Part shown: positions 18,166 through 27,433 of the stretch, in pieces
Layout: each line of letters starts with the position of its first letter
How positions within the stretch are numbered: position 1 is the first letter of the stretch
Source of the DNA: Carboxylicivirga sediminis
GTDB taxonomy: Bacteria; Bacteroidota; Bacteroidia; Bacteroidales; Marinilabiliaceae
Length of the DNA: 64,000 nucleotides
Direction of reading: 5' to 3'
Assembly (NCBI RefSeq): GCF_018156225.1
Contig: NZ_JAGTAR010000020.1
Coordinates: 1 to 64,000 of the forward strand
The notes under the pieces: model-generated
Told to the model about the DNA's origin: nothing
Databases searched by the model: none
What the model saw: the letters and a program-made list of their open reading frames with translations, nothing else
Program-made: the position numbers and the translations under genes

Positions 18166-19275
18166 TTGTTAAGACGTTTTTTTAAATCTGTAGTCACCAT
18201 TATCAGCCTGATAGCCTCAGGCATTTTGCTGTTTTCTGTGTTAACGGCTTATATCAGTCCGGCTCATACCTCCGTGCTGGCCTTTATTGGTTATGTATTT
18301 CCTACTCTCTGGCTCATCAACTTTGTGCTGTTTGCTTTCTGGCTGGTTAAACGGCGCTGGCAGTTCCTGTTGCCTTTATTAGCTATCGTTATAACCTGGG
18401 GGCACTGGGAGCATACTTTTCAGTGGAAGGGTGCCAAAATGGATCGAAAAGAGATGCAGGCACCACTTAAGGTGATGAGCTTAAATGCCCGCATGTTTGA
18501 TTATTACCAATGGATTGGTGATAATACCAATGAGAAGATATTCGATTTTATTCGTGAGGAAAATCCGGATGTACTGTGTATCCAGGAATTTTTTACTACT
18601 TCATCTAATAAATCATACACCGAGCATTATATACTTCGTCGCTTGAATCAGTTCAAGTATCAGCATATCGAATATTTATCGGGTAAGAAGGGGAAGCGTA
18701 ATTTTGGATTGATCACCTTCAGTAAATACCCGATTGTTGAGAAGTATAGTGTAAGGTTTGAGCAATCGAATAACTTCAGTATTTATAGTGATATTAAGAT
18801 TGGGGAGCAGCGTATTCGCATATTTAATAATCACCTCGAGTCCATTAAGTTTGACAGGGAACAGCTTAATTTTCTGGATAGTCTGAACTATCAGAATAAA
18901 AAGGAGCGCAACGAAAATATTAAAGCCATCAGCAGTAAGCTGAGTAAGGCGTTTGGTAACCGGGCTTTGCAGGCCGAAACGGTTGGTAAGTATATTGCTA
19001 ATTCGCCATATCCGCCAATTGTTTGTGGCGATTTTAATGATACGCCTGTATCATATGTGTATCGTAAGATGCGGGGTAATTTAAAGGATGCTTTTGAAGA
19101 ATCGGGACAGGGATTTGGTGGCACATACAACGGGCCCTTACCTTCTTTTCGTATTGACTTCATTTTTCACGATAACCATTTTGCCTCCTATAATTTCAGG
19201 CGTATCAAAGTGGATGTTTCCGATCATTATCCTATTGTTACCACGCTTGAGCTTCAGCCTGATCGGGAAAATTAA
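18166..19275 (+). CDS. Membrane-anchored endonuclease/exonuclease/phosphatase (EEP) family protein
   Basis: The 369-residue protein has two to three N-terminal membrane helices (to about residue 85), then an EEP domain with SLNARMF, the metal-binding Glu in CIQEFF, NNHLES, GDFNDTP and the C-terminal SDHYPIV. EEP enzymes cleave phosphodiester or phosphomonoester bonds; the substrate is unknown here. No ATG precedes the first helix, so TTG at 18166 is the most likely start. It lies seven bases after the upstream rhomboid stop and in the same frame. Confidence 0.87.
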   Translation: MLRRFFKSVVTIISLIASGILLFSVLTAYISPAHTSVLAFIGYVFPTLWLINFVLFAFWLVKRRWQFLLPLLAIVITWGHWEHTFQWKGAKMDRKEMQAPLKVMSLNARMFDYYQWIGDNTNEKIFDFIREENPDVLCIQEFFTTSSNKSYTEHYILRRLNQFKYQHIEYLSGKKGKRNFGLITFSKYPIVEKYSVRFEQSNNFSIYSDIKIGEQRIRIFNNHLESIKFDREQLNFLDSLNYQNKKERNENIKAISSKLSKAFGNRALQAETVGKYIANSPYPPIVCGDFNDTPVSYVYRKMRGNLKDAFEESGQGFGGTYNGPLPSFRIDFIFHDNHFASYNFRRIKVDVSDHYPIVTTLELQPDREN

Positions 19276-19334
19276 GAGCATAGTGGTTGAGGTGTTATAT
19301 CTTAATAATTTATCTATTTTTACGTTTCAAAATC

Positions 19335-19357
19335 CTACATGGCATTATTCCATGTAG
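19335..19357 (+). other. Stem-loop in the leader of thyA
   Basis: CTACATGG and CCATGTAG form a perfect 8-bp stem with a 7-nt loop, 60 bases before the thyA ATG. No T-run follows, so it is not an obvious terminator. It could affect thyA mRNA stability or translation. Confidence 0.45.
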
Positions 19358-19417
19358 CATCGGAAACACAAATTTAAAGGCAGGTAATACTACCTGTTAC
19401 CAGCAAAGGAGTATAGT

Positions 19418-20212
19418 ATGAAGCAGTATTTAGACCTGTTAGACAGGGTTTTGGAGGAAGGATTTAAGAAAGAAGATCGAACAGGAACCGGGACTATCAG
19501 CGTGTTTGGACATCAGATGCGTTTTGATTTGAGTGAAGGGTTTCCACTGCTGACTACCAAAAAGTTACACCTGAAGTCGATTATTCATGAACTGTTGTGG
19601 TTCCTAAAGGGTAGTACCAATGTTAAGTACCTTCAGGATAATGGCGTGCGTATTTGGAACGAGTGGGCTAAGGAAGATGGTGAGCTTGGCCCTGTTTATG
19701 GGTATCAGTGGCGCTCATGGCCCGATTACAATGGTGGTCATATTGATCAGATTAAGCAGGTTATTGAGAGCATCAAAAATAATCCGGATTCGCGACGTCA
19801 TATTGTGAGTGCCTGGAATGTAGGGGCTATTGACGATATGCAACTACCACCATGCCATATTCTATTTCAGTTTTATGTGGCTGATGGTAAGCTGAGCTGT
19901 CAGCTTTATCAACGAAGTGCTGATATCTTTTTGGGAGTGCCCTTCAATATTGCTTCGTATGCCATACTAACCATGATGGTGGCGCAGGTGTGTGGTTTAA
20001 AGCCAGGTACTTTTGTTCATACACTTGGCGATGCACATATTTATCTGAATCATATTGAACAGGTGAAGCTACAGCTGACAAGGGAGCCTAAAACTTTGCC
20101 ACAATTACTGCTCAATCCGGAGCGTAAATCAATTGATGAATTCGTGTATGACGATTTTGAGTTGGTTAACTACGATGCACATCCGCACATTAAAGGAGCG
20201 ATATCGGTTTAA
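19418..20212 (+). CDS. thyA: Thymidylate synthase
   Basis: ThyA methylates dUMP to dTMP using methylene-tetrahydrofolate, which becomes dihydrofolate. The 264-residue protein has the same length as the E. coli enzyme, with the catalytic cysteine in [10 protein letters not shown] at C146 and the [10 protein letters not shown] segment upstream. The dihydrofolate reductase gene follows 49 bp downstream, so the cofactor product is recycled by the neighbouring gene. Confidence 0.97.
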   Translation: MKQYLDLLDRVLEEGFKKEDRTGTGTISVFGHQMRFDLSEGFPLLTTKKLHLKSIIHELLWFLKGSTNVKYLQDNGVRIWNEWAKEDGELGPVYGYQWRSWPDYNGGHIDQIKQVIESIKNNPDSRRHIVSAWNVGAIDDMQLPPCHILFQFYVADGKLSCQLYQRSADIFLGVPFNIASYAILTMMVAQVCGLKPGTFVHTLGDAHIYLNHIEQVKLQLTREPKTLPQLLLNPERKSIDEFVYDDFELVNYDAHPHIKGAISV

Positions 20213-20261
20213 TGGCCTTTGTGCTGAAATGTTTAACTGACTTTACAAAGAACTATAGAAG

Positions 20262-20753
20262 ATGATACTTTCAATGATTGTGGCCATTGACCGGAACAAT
20301 GGTATTGGTAAAGGAGATGACCAACTGGCTTATATCTCAGCTGATTTAAAACGCTTTAAAGCTTTAACCACCGGACATACCATTATAATGGGGCGAAAAA
20401 CCTTTGAGGCATTGCCCAAAGGTGCTTTACCCAATCGCCGTAATGTGGTCATCACCCGCCAGACTGACTTTGAAGCCAAGGGTGCTGAGGTGGTACATTC
20501 ATTAGATGAAGCTTTGGCACTTTGCAACAGCGATGAGAAAGTGTTTGTAATTGGTGGTGGCGAGATTTATAAAAGCTTTCTACCAGTCACTCAGGAGCTG
20601 TTTTTGACGGTGATTGAACACATTTTTGATGAGGCAACGGTGTTCTTCCCAGCTATTAATATGGCCGATTGGTTGGTTGTTAATGAAGAAGGGCCTTTTG
20701 TGGATGAAAAGACCCAGCTAAGCTACTCCTACCAAAACCTGAGGCGCCGATAG
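20262..20753 (+). CDS. folA: Dihydrofolate reductase
   Basis: FolA reduces dihydrofolate to tetrahydrofolate with NADPH. The 163-residue protein starts LSMIVAIDRNNGIG and carries the active-site acid D28 in ISADLKRFK, then GHTIIMGRKTFEALP and VIGGGEIY. The usual Pro-Trp pair before the acid is replaced by Leu-Ala, so the substrate pocket differs somewhat from the E. coli enzyme. It follows thyA as a two-gene unit. Confidence 0.95.
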   Translation: MILSMIVAIDRNNGIGKGDDQLAYISADLKRFKALTTGHTIIMGRKTFEALPKGALPNRRNVVITRQTDFEAKGAEVVHSLDEALALCNSDEKVFVIGGGEIYKSFLPVTQELFLTVIEHIFDEATVFFPAINMADWLVVNEEGPFVDEKTQLSYSYQNLRRR

Positions 20754-20792
20754 ATTATTCAACTTAAGTATTTTGTTGAGGTTTAGTGCGTA

Positions 20793-21806
20793 TCAATAGA
20801 CTGCCAGTTCAGGACAAGCTGCTTTTATATTATTTGCCATTATTTCGTCAATTACATCGGCCAGGTTATCGGGGTATTTGATTTGTACAGGCTGTTTGGA
20901 ATCTAGCCAGTCCTGTATTCTTTCTAGCTCCTTTGAGAAACTGTTAAGCGTTGTAATGCCCATACTTTCCAGAAAAGCCGCATTGCAATGCTGTTCGTAT
21001 TGCCCTTTCATGGGGATAACACATAGTTTTTTACCCAAAAACAATGCTTCAGCAGGGGTTTCGAACCCGGCATTGCAAAGTACACCTGCACCACTCACCA
21101 GGCTTTTGGTAAACTTTTCCTTATTTACCGGCTTAATATCAATATTGTCCGCAGTGTATTCAGTATTGGTGTGCTTGGAGAATACATGCCATTTGGTGTT
21201 TTTAAACTGTGAGAGGACCTGAATAATTTTATCGTCAGAATAGGATGGGAGGTATACTGTATAGTGACCTTTATTTCTGTTATTGGCCCATCGAATATCG
21301 TCGCGTATTACAGGAGTTGAAACAGTTTGGCCGATGCTTTTAAAGTGAAAGCCATGGGCCGTTGAAACCGGTGCATAATGCTTCAATATGGCTTTGCCGA
21401 CAATATCCCTTGTTCTGGGCTTTGGCACCTGTGGATGTAAAACTGCACTCTGATGACTTATGCCTACACACTTAACGTTTCGTAATTTGCAGGCCCATGC
21501 GCTTACCGGCTCAAAATCGTTGAGTACTAAGTCATATTGATAAACAGGTAAGGTCAATGCCTCTTTTAAGAATTCGTATGGTCGAGAGCGCAGAAAGGTT
21601 TCCTTAAGATCTACACCTCCTTTCTTTCCGAAAATAAAACTCATGCCATGGAAGCGATACTTCACTTTCCAGGGTAATTTTATATCACATTGTGTACCAC
21701 TTATTAGGAGGTCCACTTCACCGTATTTTTTTAGATGACCGATGACTTCAAATGCTCTGGAAATATGCCCATTGCCAGTTCCTTGTATAGCGTATAAGAT
21801 TTTCAT
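20793..21806 (-). CDS. Glycosyltransferase of the MJ1255/MGT-like type
   Basis: The 337-residue protein starts KILYAIQGTGNGHISRA, the N-terminal motif of a GT-B family (Pfam 'glycosyl transferase family 1', PF13528 type). The donor-binding half contains SGAGVLCNAGFETPAEAL and IPMKGQYEQHCNA, as in GT28-like enzymes. The acceptor is not known. The gene lies 5 bp downstream of an LpxH-like phosphatase gene, a pairing I associate with Bacteroidota, so an envelope glycolipid role is likely. Confidence 0.82.
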   Translation of the reverse strand: MKILYAIQGTGNGHISRAFEVIGHLKKYGEVDLLISGTQCDIKLPWKVKYRFHGMSFIFGKKGGVDLKETFLRSRPYEFLKEALTLPVYQYDLVLNDFEPVSAWACKLRNVKCVGISHQSAVLHPQVPKPRTRDIVGKAILKHYAPVSTAHGFHFKSIGQTVSTPVIRDDIRWANNRNKGHYTVYLPSYSDDKIIQVLSQFKNTKWHVFSKHTNTEYTADNIDIKPVNKEKFTKSLVSGAGVLCNAGFETPAEALFLGKKLCVIPMKGQYEQHCNAAFLESMGITTLNSFSKELERIQDWLDSKQPVQIKYPDNLADVIDEIMANNIKAACPELAVY

Positions 21807-21811
21807 ATTAG

Positions 21812-22681
21812 TTAGCTGTTAATGATGTCATTCACCATGGTTTGAAAAAGGATTTTGGGGTTGGGCAGAAGCATGTCATCGCTAACTAATTCGTTATCTG
21901 CCTGCTTCGTGTTGTTTTTAGGCATTTCATAGTAATGCAGGTGCCAGTCGTTGTTATAATATTCAAGCGCTGTCATGTTTTCTACCCAGTCGCCGCTGTT
22001 CAGGTAGCAAACGCTTCCTTGTTCATTGCTGATGTTTTTTTTCTCGGGCCAATGGATGTGTCCGCAAATCGCATAATCATAGCCTTTTTCAATGGCCAGG
22101 TTTGAAACGGTTCGTTCAAATGATGAGGTGATGTTATTTTTACCTTTCTTAATCGACTTTTTGATGTCGCGTGATAAGGAAACCTTTTTAAGCTTAAGCA
22201 ATTGCAGAACGGCGTTGGTAAAGCGATTGATAAGTGTAAGAATGCCATAACCCGTGGCCCCTAATTTGGCCAGCCATTTGGAGTAATGCATGAAAACATC
22301 AAACACATCGCCGTGAAATATCCAGGACTTTTTACCATCCAGTTCGAGAATCAGCTTATTCACGATACTCAGATTACCAATCTTTTGTCCCGCCAGGCGC
22401 CGAAAGTGCTCATCATGGTTGCCGGTAATGTAATAAATATGAGTTCCTTTCTCCATCATTTTTAGCAGATGGCGAATGACTTTTAAATGCGACTTTGGAA
22501 AATACGATTTGGAGAACTGCCAGATATCAATGATATCTCCATTCAGAATCAGAATAGGCGTGGAAATAGTGTTTAAGTATGAAACAATAGCATCAGCTTT
22601 GCAGCCAAATGTACCCAGGTGAGTATCTGATAATACTATTGCATCAGCATGCCTGGGTGTTTTTTGTTTTTCGTTATTCAT
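21812..22681 (-). CDS. LpxH-like metallophosphatase (UDP-2,3-diacylglucosamine diphosphatase family)
   Basis: The 289-residue protein is a calcineurin-like phosphoesterase with the motifs LSDTHLG, NGDIIDIW, TGNHDE, FHGDVFD and CGHIHWPE that bind two metals. LpxH cleaves UDP-2,3-diacylglucosamine in lipid A synthesis; related enzymes with other substrates exist, so the exact reaction is unproven. A TTG two codons upstream at 22687 is disfavoured against ATG 22681. It forms an operon with the glycosyltransferase. Confidence 0.82.
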   Translation of the reverse strand: MNNEKQKTPRHADAIVLSDTHLGTFGCKADAIVSYLNTISTPILILNGDIIDIWQFSKSYFPKSHLKVIRHLLKMMEKGTHIYYITGNHDEHFRRLAGQKIGNLSIVNKLILELDGKKSWIFHGDVFDVFMHYSKWLAKLGATGYGILTLINRFTNAVLQLLKLKKVSLSRDIKKSIKKGKNNITSSFERTVSNLAIEKGYDYAICGHIHWPEKKNISNEQGSVCYLNSGDWVENMTALEYYNNDWHLHYYEMPKNNTKQADNELVSDDMLLPNPKILFQTMVNDIINS

Positions 22682-22811
22682 TGTCAAAGTTTAATTATAT
22701 CACAATGATAATGGCTTAGTAATAAGTTGATGTTAAGCTAGTAAGAAACTAGTGCGAATTGAATGGTGCCTTGAGAGCTGGGTTAAAGAGGAGGTAATAT
22801 TTGTTTAATAT

Positions 22812-22837
22812 AAAAAGTCGCCACTATGGGCGACTTT
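22812..22837 (-). terminator. Intrinsic terminator after the PhnW-like gene
   Basis: AAAGTCGCC and GGCGACTTT form a perfect 9-bp stem with a 6-nt loop at 22814-22837. On the minus strand a T-run follows at 22812-22816. It ends the transcript of the gene at 22858-23547. Confidence 0.8.
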
Positions 22838-22857
22838 ACTATTTTGTTATAAAAGAA

Positions 22858-23547
22858 CTATACAGCCATGGGCTTAATGCCCGAATTGCGACTGTAAAGC
22901 ATTTTTTGCCAGTAGTTGTACAGGTCAAGCTTATCGTTGCGTGAAATGCCTTCGGTTTGAACCAGCTGACTGCGGCGGGCAATCACCACTGAGCTGATGT
23001 AGCTGCTCATACCATTACACACCATAAATGCCACATTGAGTTCGCTTATTTCACTCAAATCCATTGGACTGCGTCGGCAGTGTACAATGAGTTTAATGGA
23101 TGTTTTACTGAGTTCAGCTGCCAGTAGCCTGATTTTGTCCTTGCATTCGGGCGTGTTGACATCGCACGAGATTAAAATGTGTGAATAAGACCGCTGCTGT
23201 TCATAAGCCGATAAGGCTGCTTCCAGCTCTTTCTCCGATTCGGGTAAATGGATGAGTGTGCTGTTAACGCCGTATAAACTACACAACTTCTGGATGTGCA
23301 AATCGTCAGAATGGTTGGCAACTACCAGTATGTCTTTGTCAAGCGGAATGACGGATGATATAACTGTTTCTAATGCGAATTCGCGCGTTCGCTTGAAGCA
23401 GATGGTTTCATAGCCCGTCAGATAAAAATCTTCTGGATTAATTGGGCTTTGGGTCATTAACGAGATTAACTCCCTGTTAACAACATCGTCTAGTTCGATC
23501 TTTTCAGGAAAACCGTAGGGGGTTGAATAATTTACTCGCATCATCAC
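22858..23547 (-). CDS. Degenerate PhnW-like (PLP aminotransferase fold) protein without PLP residues
   Basis: No function can be assigned. The 229-residue protein aligns by eye with the central part of 2-aminoethylphosphonate:pyruvate aminotransferase (PhnW): VVANHSDDLHIQKLC matches the cofactor-loop region, and the C-terminal VVIARRSQLV ... KLDLYNYWQKM matches FVIARxxxL ... SLDLYxQW. The PLP-binding Asp of the IVDAMSS motif is His156 here, and the catalytic Lys of SSANKC falls at about Met180. About 60 N-terminal and 150 C-terminal residues are missing. It has a clean frame, promoter and terminator, so it looks like a functional pseudoenzyme. Alternatively it is a decaying remnant. Confidence 0.75.
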   Translation of the reverse strand: MMMRVNYSTPYGFPEKIELDDVVNRELISLMTQSPINPEDFYLTGYETICFKRTREFALETVISSVIPLDKDILVVANHSDDLHIQKLCSLYGVNSTLIHLPESEKELEAALSAYEQQRSYSHILISCDVNTPECKDKIRLLAAELSKTSIKLIVHCRRSPMDLSEISELNVAFMVCNGMSSYISSVVIARRSQLVQTEGISRNDKLDLYNYWQKMLYSRNSGIKPMAV

Positions 23548-23869
23548 GCTTCTTCATTAAGTTATACCATAGGTGCAAAAATAGTGTCTGCCTTAGTTGT
23601 CTGGTTAAGGTGAAAATTAGCTTTACGTTAATCTTTCATTAATAAGACAATCAAGCTAAATTTTACACGTATAAAGTTATGGGGTTTCTGTAACGAATTT
23701 GTAAGAATATGATACTTTTAGCTCACACCTTTTTGAACGATAATCTCAAAAAATCGACTGTTCGTCAAAATAGAGAATAAATGTGGTAATAAGATTTACT
23801 TTTAAGACTACTAATTTTGGCAAAAGTAGTGATGTAAATGTTTGAATCTGAAGATTGCTTCAGGCTATT
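23548..23869. other. 322-bp intergenic stretch upstream of the PhnW-like gene
   Basis: The gap separates the DUF58 gene stop from the PhnW-like gene start, both on the minus strand. It is AT-rich. Apart from the promoter at 23576-23583 I see no gene, hairpin terminator or repeat. Confidence 0.4.
23576..23583 (-). promoter_or_regulatory. -7 element of the PhnW-like gene
   Basis: Read on the minus strand the bases are TATTTTTG, a perfect TAnnTTTG match, 28 bp before the ATG at 23547. No clear -33 TTTG was found at the usual distance. Confidence 0.5.
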
Positions 23870-25210
23870 TTATATATAACCGCGGGCTTTTAGCTCAAGG
23901 TATTTGTTGATGGTTTCAACAGTCAGGTTTTCGGGGGCTGTTAGTACAGAGTGAATACCATAGCGTTCCAGTTCAAGTACGATACGCTTTTTATCGTAAG
24001 CAAATTTTTCAGCGATGGTCTTCACATAGATACCTTCCATATCACTGGCTTTAGCATCGGTGAGTTGCTTCAGTTCGGTGTTCTCAAAGAATACGATGAC
24101 CACCATATGGTCATTGGCCAACTTCTGAAGCATCGGTAGTTGCCGTTTTGCTGCACTCAGGCTTTCGTAATTGGTGTAAATAACCAGTAAGCTACGTTGA
24201 TGCACGTTCCGTCTGATACTGGTATATAAGGCCTGAATACTTTGTTCTTCAAATCGTGTTGTTTGATTATACAAAGCCTCCATAATGACCTGCATCTGCT
24301 TGCTGTTGCGCTGTGGTGGTACTACCGTTCGCACCTTATTGTTAAAGGTGATTAGCCCCGCTTTATCTTGCTTTAACATGGCAATTTTTGATAATACCAG
24401 CGAGGCATTAATGGCATAATCCAGCAGGGTCATGCCCTCAAATGGCATTTTCATGGTTCGTCCCAGGTCAATAATAGAAATCACCTGCTGCGATTTTTCA
24501 TCCTGGTACTGGTTGACCATCAGGCTGCTGCGTCGAGCTGTCGCTTTCCAGTTGATAGTTCGGTAATCGTCACCCTTTGTATATTCACGTATCTGGTCAA
24601 ACTCCATCTGATGACCAATCCGTCTGATTTTTTTGATACCAACTTCTGTCAAGCGGTTAGAGATGGCCATCATCTCAAATTGCCGCATTTCTTTAAATGC
24701 CGGATACACCTTTACATACTGTTTGAGGTTAAACTGAATGCGACGCTCAACCAGTCGAAGAGGTGACTTGATAAATACATTCAAGGCTCCAAACCAATAT
24801 TCACCGCGCTCTGTTGGGCGAAGGTGGTAACTCATATTTTTCGTTTCACCCACCTTCAGGTACGTGCGAATATTGAAGTCGCGTTTTTGAAACTGCAAAG
24901 GCAATTCATCAATTACATTAATAGTTACCGGGAAAGGGAAATTATTGGTAAACGTTAGCTTTACCAGGTTTTCGTCGCCGTTCGAAAAACGTTCTTCAGT
25001 GATACGTTGAGCTTCAAAGTTGCTTTTGTGTTTCACAAACAATAACAGCGCTTCAATGACGATTAGCAGAATAAATAAGCCCAGTGCAATGAGGCCAAAC
25101 TGGAAAAACATTTCGCCAAATTGTCCCATTGCCAATGAAAATACAATTACGCCAAGGGCATAGTAGAACAGAGGTGTAAAATATACGTGGTTTCTTATTC
25201 TGAATCTCAT
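23870..25210 (-). CDS. DUF58 domain protein of the MoxR cluster
   Basis: The 446-residue protein has two N-terminal membrane helices (about 12-58), a beta-rich part and the DUF58 segment GDDYRTINWKATARR at about 218-232, followed by a von Willebrand A-like fold (ISIIDLGRTMKM). Members are partners of MoxR ATPases; the molecular role is unknown. It is the last gene of the run DUF4013-like to DUF58 on the minus strand, 10 bp after the MoxR gene. Confidence 0.9.
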   Translation of the reverse strand: MRFRIRNHVYFTPLFYYALGVIVFSLAMGQFGEMFFQFGLIALGLFILLIVIEALLLFVKHKSNFEAQRITEERFSNGDENLVKLTFTNNFPFPVTINVIDELPLQFQKRDFNIRTYLKVGETKNMSYHLRPTERGEYWFGALNVFIKSPLRLVERRIQFNLKQYVKVYPAFKEMRQFEMMAISNRLTEVGIKKIRRIGHQMEFDQIREYTKGDDYRTINWKATARRSSLMVNQYQDEKSQQVISIIDLGRTMKMPFEGMTLLDYAINASLVLSKIAMLKQDKAGLITFNNKVRTVVPPQRNSKQMQVIMEALYNQTTRFEEQSIQALYTSIRRNVHQRSLLVIYTNYESLSAAKRQLPMLQKLANDHMVVIVFFENTELKQLTDAKASDMEGIYVKTIAEKFAYDKKRIVLELERYGIHSVLTAPENLTVETINKYLELKARGYI

Positions 25211-25220
25211 TGCCTGCAGC

Positions 25221-26207
25221 TTAGCGTGGAACCTCCACAGAATCGATGATTTGTTGAATGATCACTTCAGGTTTGATGCCTTCCATTTCCTTTTCAGGTG
25301 TAAGAATAACACGGTGGTTTAGAACCGGGATCATCACAAACTTAATGTCATCGGGTGTCACAAAATCGCGTCCTTCCAGCGCCGCAAAGGCTTTAGCCGC
25401 AGTTAGAATTGCAAGAGATGCACGCGGACTACCTCCAAGGAAGAGTGCGCCATGTGTACGTGTTTTATCAACAATTTGCGCGATATAACGCAGCAGGTCA
25501 TCCTCAACAATAACCTTGGCAGCCATCTCCTGGTACTTGACAATTTCTTCACCTGTTACGGCCTCATTAATCTGGCTTAATGCGTCTTTTTCCTGACGGT
25601 TCTGTGCATTGGCTAATATGGATACTTCCTGCTCCAGATTGGGATAGTCAATTTTAATTTTGAATAAGAAACGGTCAAGTTGGGCTTCTGGCAGGCGGTA
25701 TGTACCTTCGTGCTCAACCGGGTTTTGGGTGGCCATAACCAGAAAAGGTGGTGTCATCGCCCGGGTGGTGCCATCAATGGTTACCTGGCGCTCTTCCATC
25801 ACCTCAAAGAGGGCGGCTTGTGTTTTGGCGGGGGCCCGGTTGACCTCGTCAATCAATACCAGGTTCGAAAATATTGGACCTTTATTAAATTCAAATTCCG
25901 ATTTTCCTGTGTTGAACACCATGGTTCCAAGCACGTCTGAAGGCATCAGATCGGGGGTGAACTGTATTCGTGAAAAATCAGATGAAACAGACTTTGCCAA
26001 TAATTTGGCCATCATCGTTTTGGCTACACCAGGCACACCTTCTATCAATACGTGGCCGTTGGCAATGACAGCGGTCAGTAGCAGGTCAAGCACTTTTTCT
26101 TGCCCAACAATCACTTTATTTATTTCGGTACGAATGCGAAATGCCGAATGGTTAAGTTCTTCCAATGGTAATCGGTTCTCAAATGGTGTATTGGTCTGTT
26201 GGTCCAT
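25221..26207 (-). CDS. MoxR-family AAA+ ATPase
   Basis: MoxR proteins are AAA+ chaperone-like ATPases that act with von Willebrand A and DUF58 partners. The 328-residue protein has Walker A GVPGVAKTMM, Walker B LVLIDEVNRAPAKTQ, sensor 1 MATQNPVEHEGTY and the C-terminal lid with RASLAI. A GTG at 26228 would add seven residues and overlap the DUF4350 gene by 10 bp; ATG 26207 gives an 11-bp gap and is preferred. Confidence 0.94.
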   Translation of the reverse strand: MDQQTNTPFENRLPLEELNHSAFRIRTEINKVIVGQEKVLDLLLTAVIANGHVLIEGVPGVAKTMMAKLLAKSVSSDFSRIQFTPDLMPSDVLGTMVFNTGKSEFEFNKGPIFSNLVLIDEVNRAPAKTQAALFEVMEERQVTIDGTTRAMTPPFLVMATQNPVEHEGTYRLPEAQLDRFLFKIKIDYPNLEQEVSILANAQNRQEKDALSQINEAVTGEEIVKYQEMAAKVIVEDDLLRYIAQIVDKTRTHGALFLGGSPRASLAILTAAKAFAALEGRDFVTPDDIKFVMIPVLNHRVILTPEKEMEGIKPEVIIQQIIDSVEVPR

Positions 26208-26218
26208 ATCTCTGTTAT

Positions 26219-27433
26219 TTATTGACACTGTTCATAAAAAAAGTCTATTCGCCTGTTAAACTGTTCCAGGTCTTCTTCGCTGATGCGCTGCATATTGCTT
26301 AGGTTATTGCCTAACTCAAACAATTGCTTAATAGCTCTGATGGGGATGGATGATTTATCGGCCAGTTGCTGATACAGTTCATCATTCATCTCAGAAGTGT
26401 TGATATAGTATCTGGTTCTAATATATTCCTGCAGGTAGCTAAAGCGTTTTTTAGCAATGTCCATGTGGTTTTTACGACTGTAGTACAAGCGGCCAATTGT
26501 CTCAATGAAGGTGACAGTACTGTTAATATTTGGCTTTAGTATTGGTACCGCTCTCTGTCGGCGGGCCGAACCAAATAGAAAGAATATTAATACACCAATC
26601 AATAGCACATACCAGGCTATTCGCAGTGGTGTGCGATCGAGGATAAAACTTAATATGGAGCGCTGTCCGCCTGATTCATAATTATGAACGAGGTATTTAT
26701 ATTTATAGTGTTCATCCCATACCGTAGCCTGATTTGGTAAATAAGACAGGCATTTAAAGGCGTATTCATAGTTGTCTTTAATCAGCAAATTATAGTTCGT
26801 AAACGCTTGCGGATTGAGGTTGATAAACACATGCCCTAAACCATATTTGACTTTAATGAAATTAGTCTTGCCCAGATTATTAAATCCCAGTACAGAAGTC
26901 GATAAGGTATCGTAACTGGTGAAATAGTTATTGGAAATGGCTTTTTTATACCAATAACCCAGGTGGGTGCGAAGCTTACGATTGGAGAAATTGAAACTGA
27001 TGGAGTCCAGGAAAAAATCACCGGCACCATAGCGTTCCTGGTAATCAATTTTAAACAGGCTTCTGATGGTATCCGGCATGGAGCTGGCCGATAAGAAGAG
27101 GTTATTCCCCTGATTGAGCAATTCAATCAGCGTATCAATATCGGTTTCGTCAGGACTAAATTCGTTGTTAATAACTATCAGGTTCGTTGCTTCAGTTTCA
27201 AAGTCGCTAAAAAACTCGTCAAAGGTTCCATGAGATGTTTTGACGGCATCTTCATCGAAGGCAACAGGTAGTAATTCGAATAATAGTTTGTTGCCAAAGG
27301 GTTTGGTGTCATACTTTGAGTAGCTTAATGACCAGTCAATGGGTTTTGGCGAATAGGCCAATACAAACACTACCAGTAAAACAATACAAACAGTAGCTGT
27401 TATAAGGATTCTATTTGAAGAGGAGCTACTCAT
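26219..27433 (-). CDS. DUF4350 domain membrane protein
   Basis: The 404-residue protein has an N-terminal helix (about 8-26), an extracytoplasmic alpha/beta region that resembles DUF4350 (GATase-like fold; NLIVINNEFSPDETD), a second helix at about 275-295 and a cytoplasmic C-terminal helical part. Function is unknown. Its start overlaps the preceding DUF4129 gene stop by 1 bp, so the two are tightly coupled. Confidence 0.8.
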   Translation of the reverse strand: MSSSSSNRILITATVCIVLLVVFVLAYSPKPIDWSLSYSKYDTKPFGNKLLFELLPVAFDEDAVKTSHGTFDEFFSDFETEATNLIVINNEFSPDETDIDTLIELLNQGNNLFLSASSMPDTIRSLFKIDYQERYGAGDFFLDSISFNFSNRKLRTHLGYWYKKAISNNYFTSYDTLSTSVLGFNNLGKTNFIKVKYGLGHVFINLNPQAFTNYNLLIKDNYEYAFKCLSYLPNQATVWDEHYKYKYLVHNYESGGQRSILSFILDRTPLRIAWYVLLIGVLIFFLFGSARRQRAVPILKPNINSTVTFIETIGRLYYSRKNHMDIAKKRFSYLQEYIRTRYYINTSEMNDELYQQLADKSSIPIRAIKQLFELGNNLSNMQRISEEDLEQFNRRIDFFYEQCQ

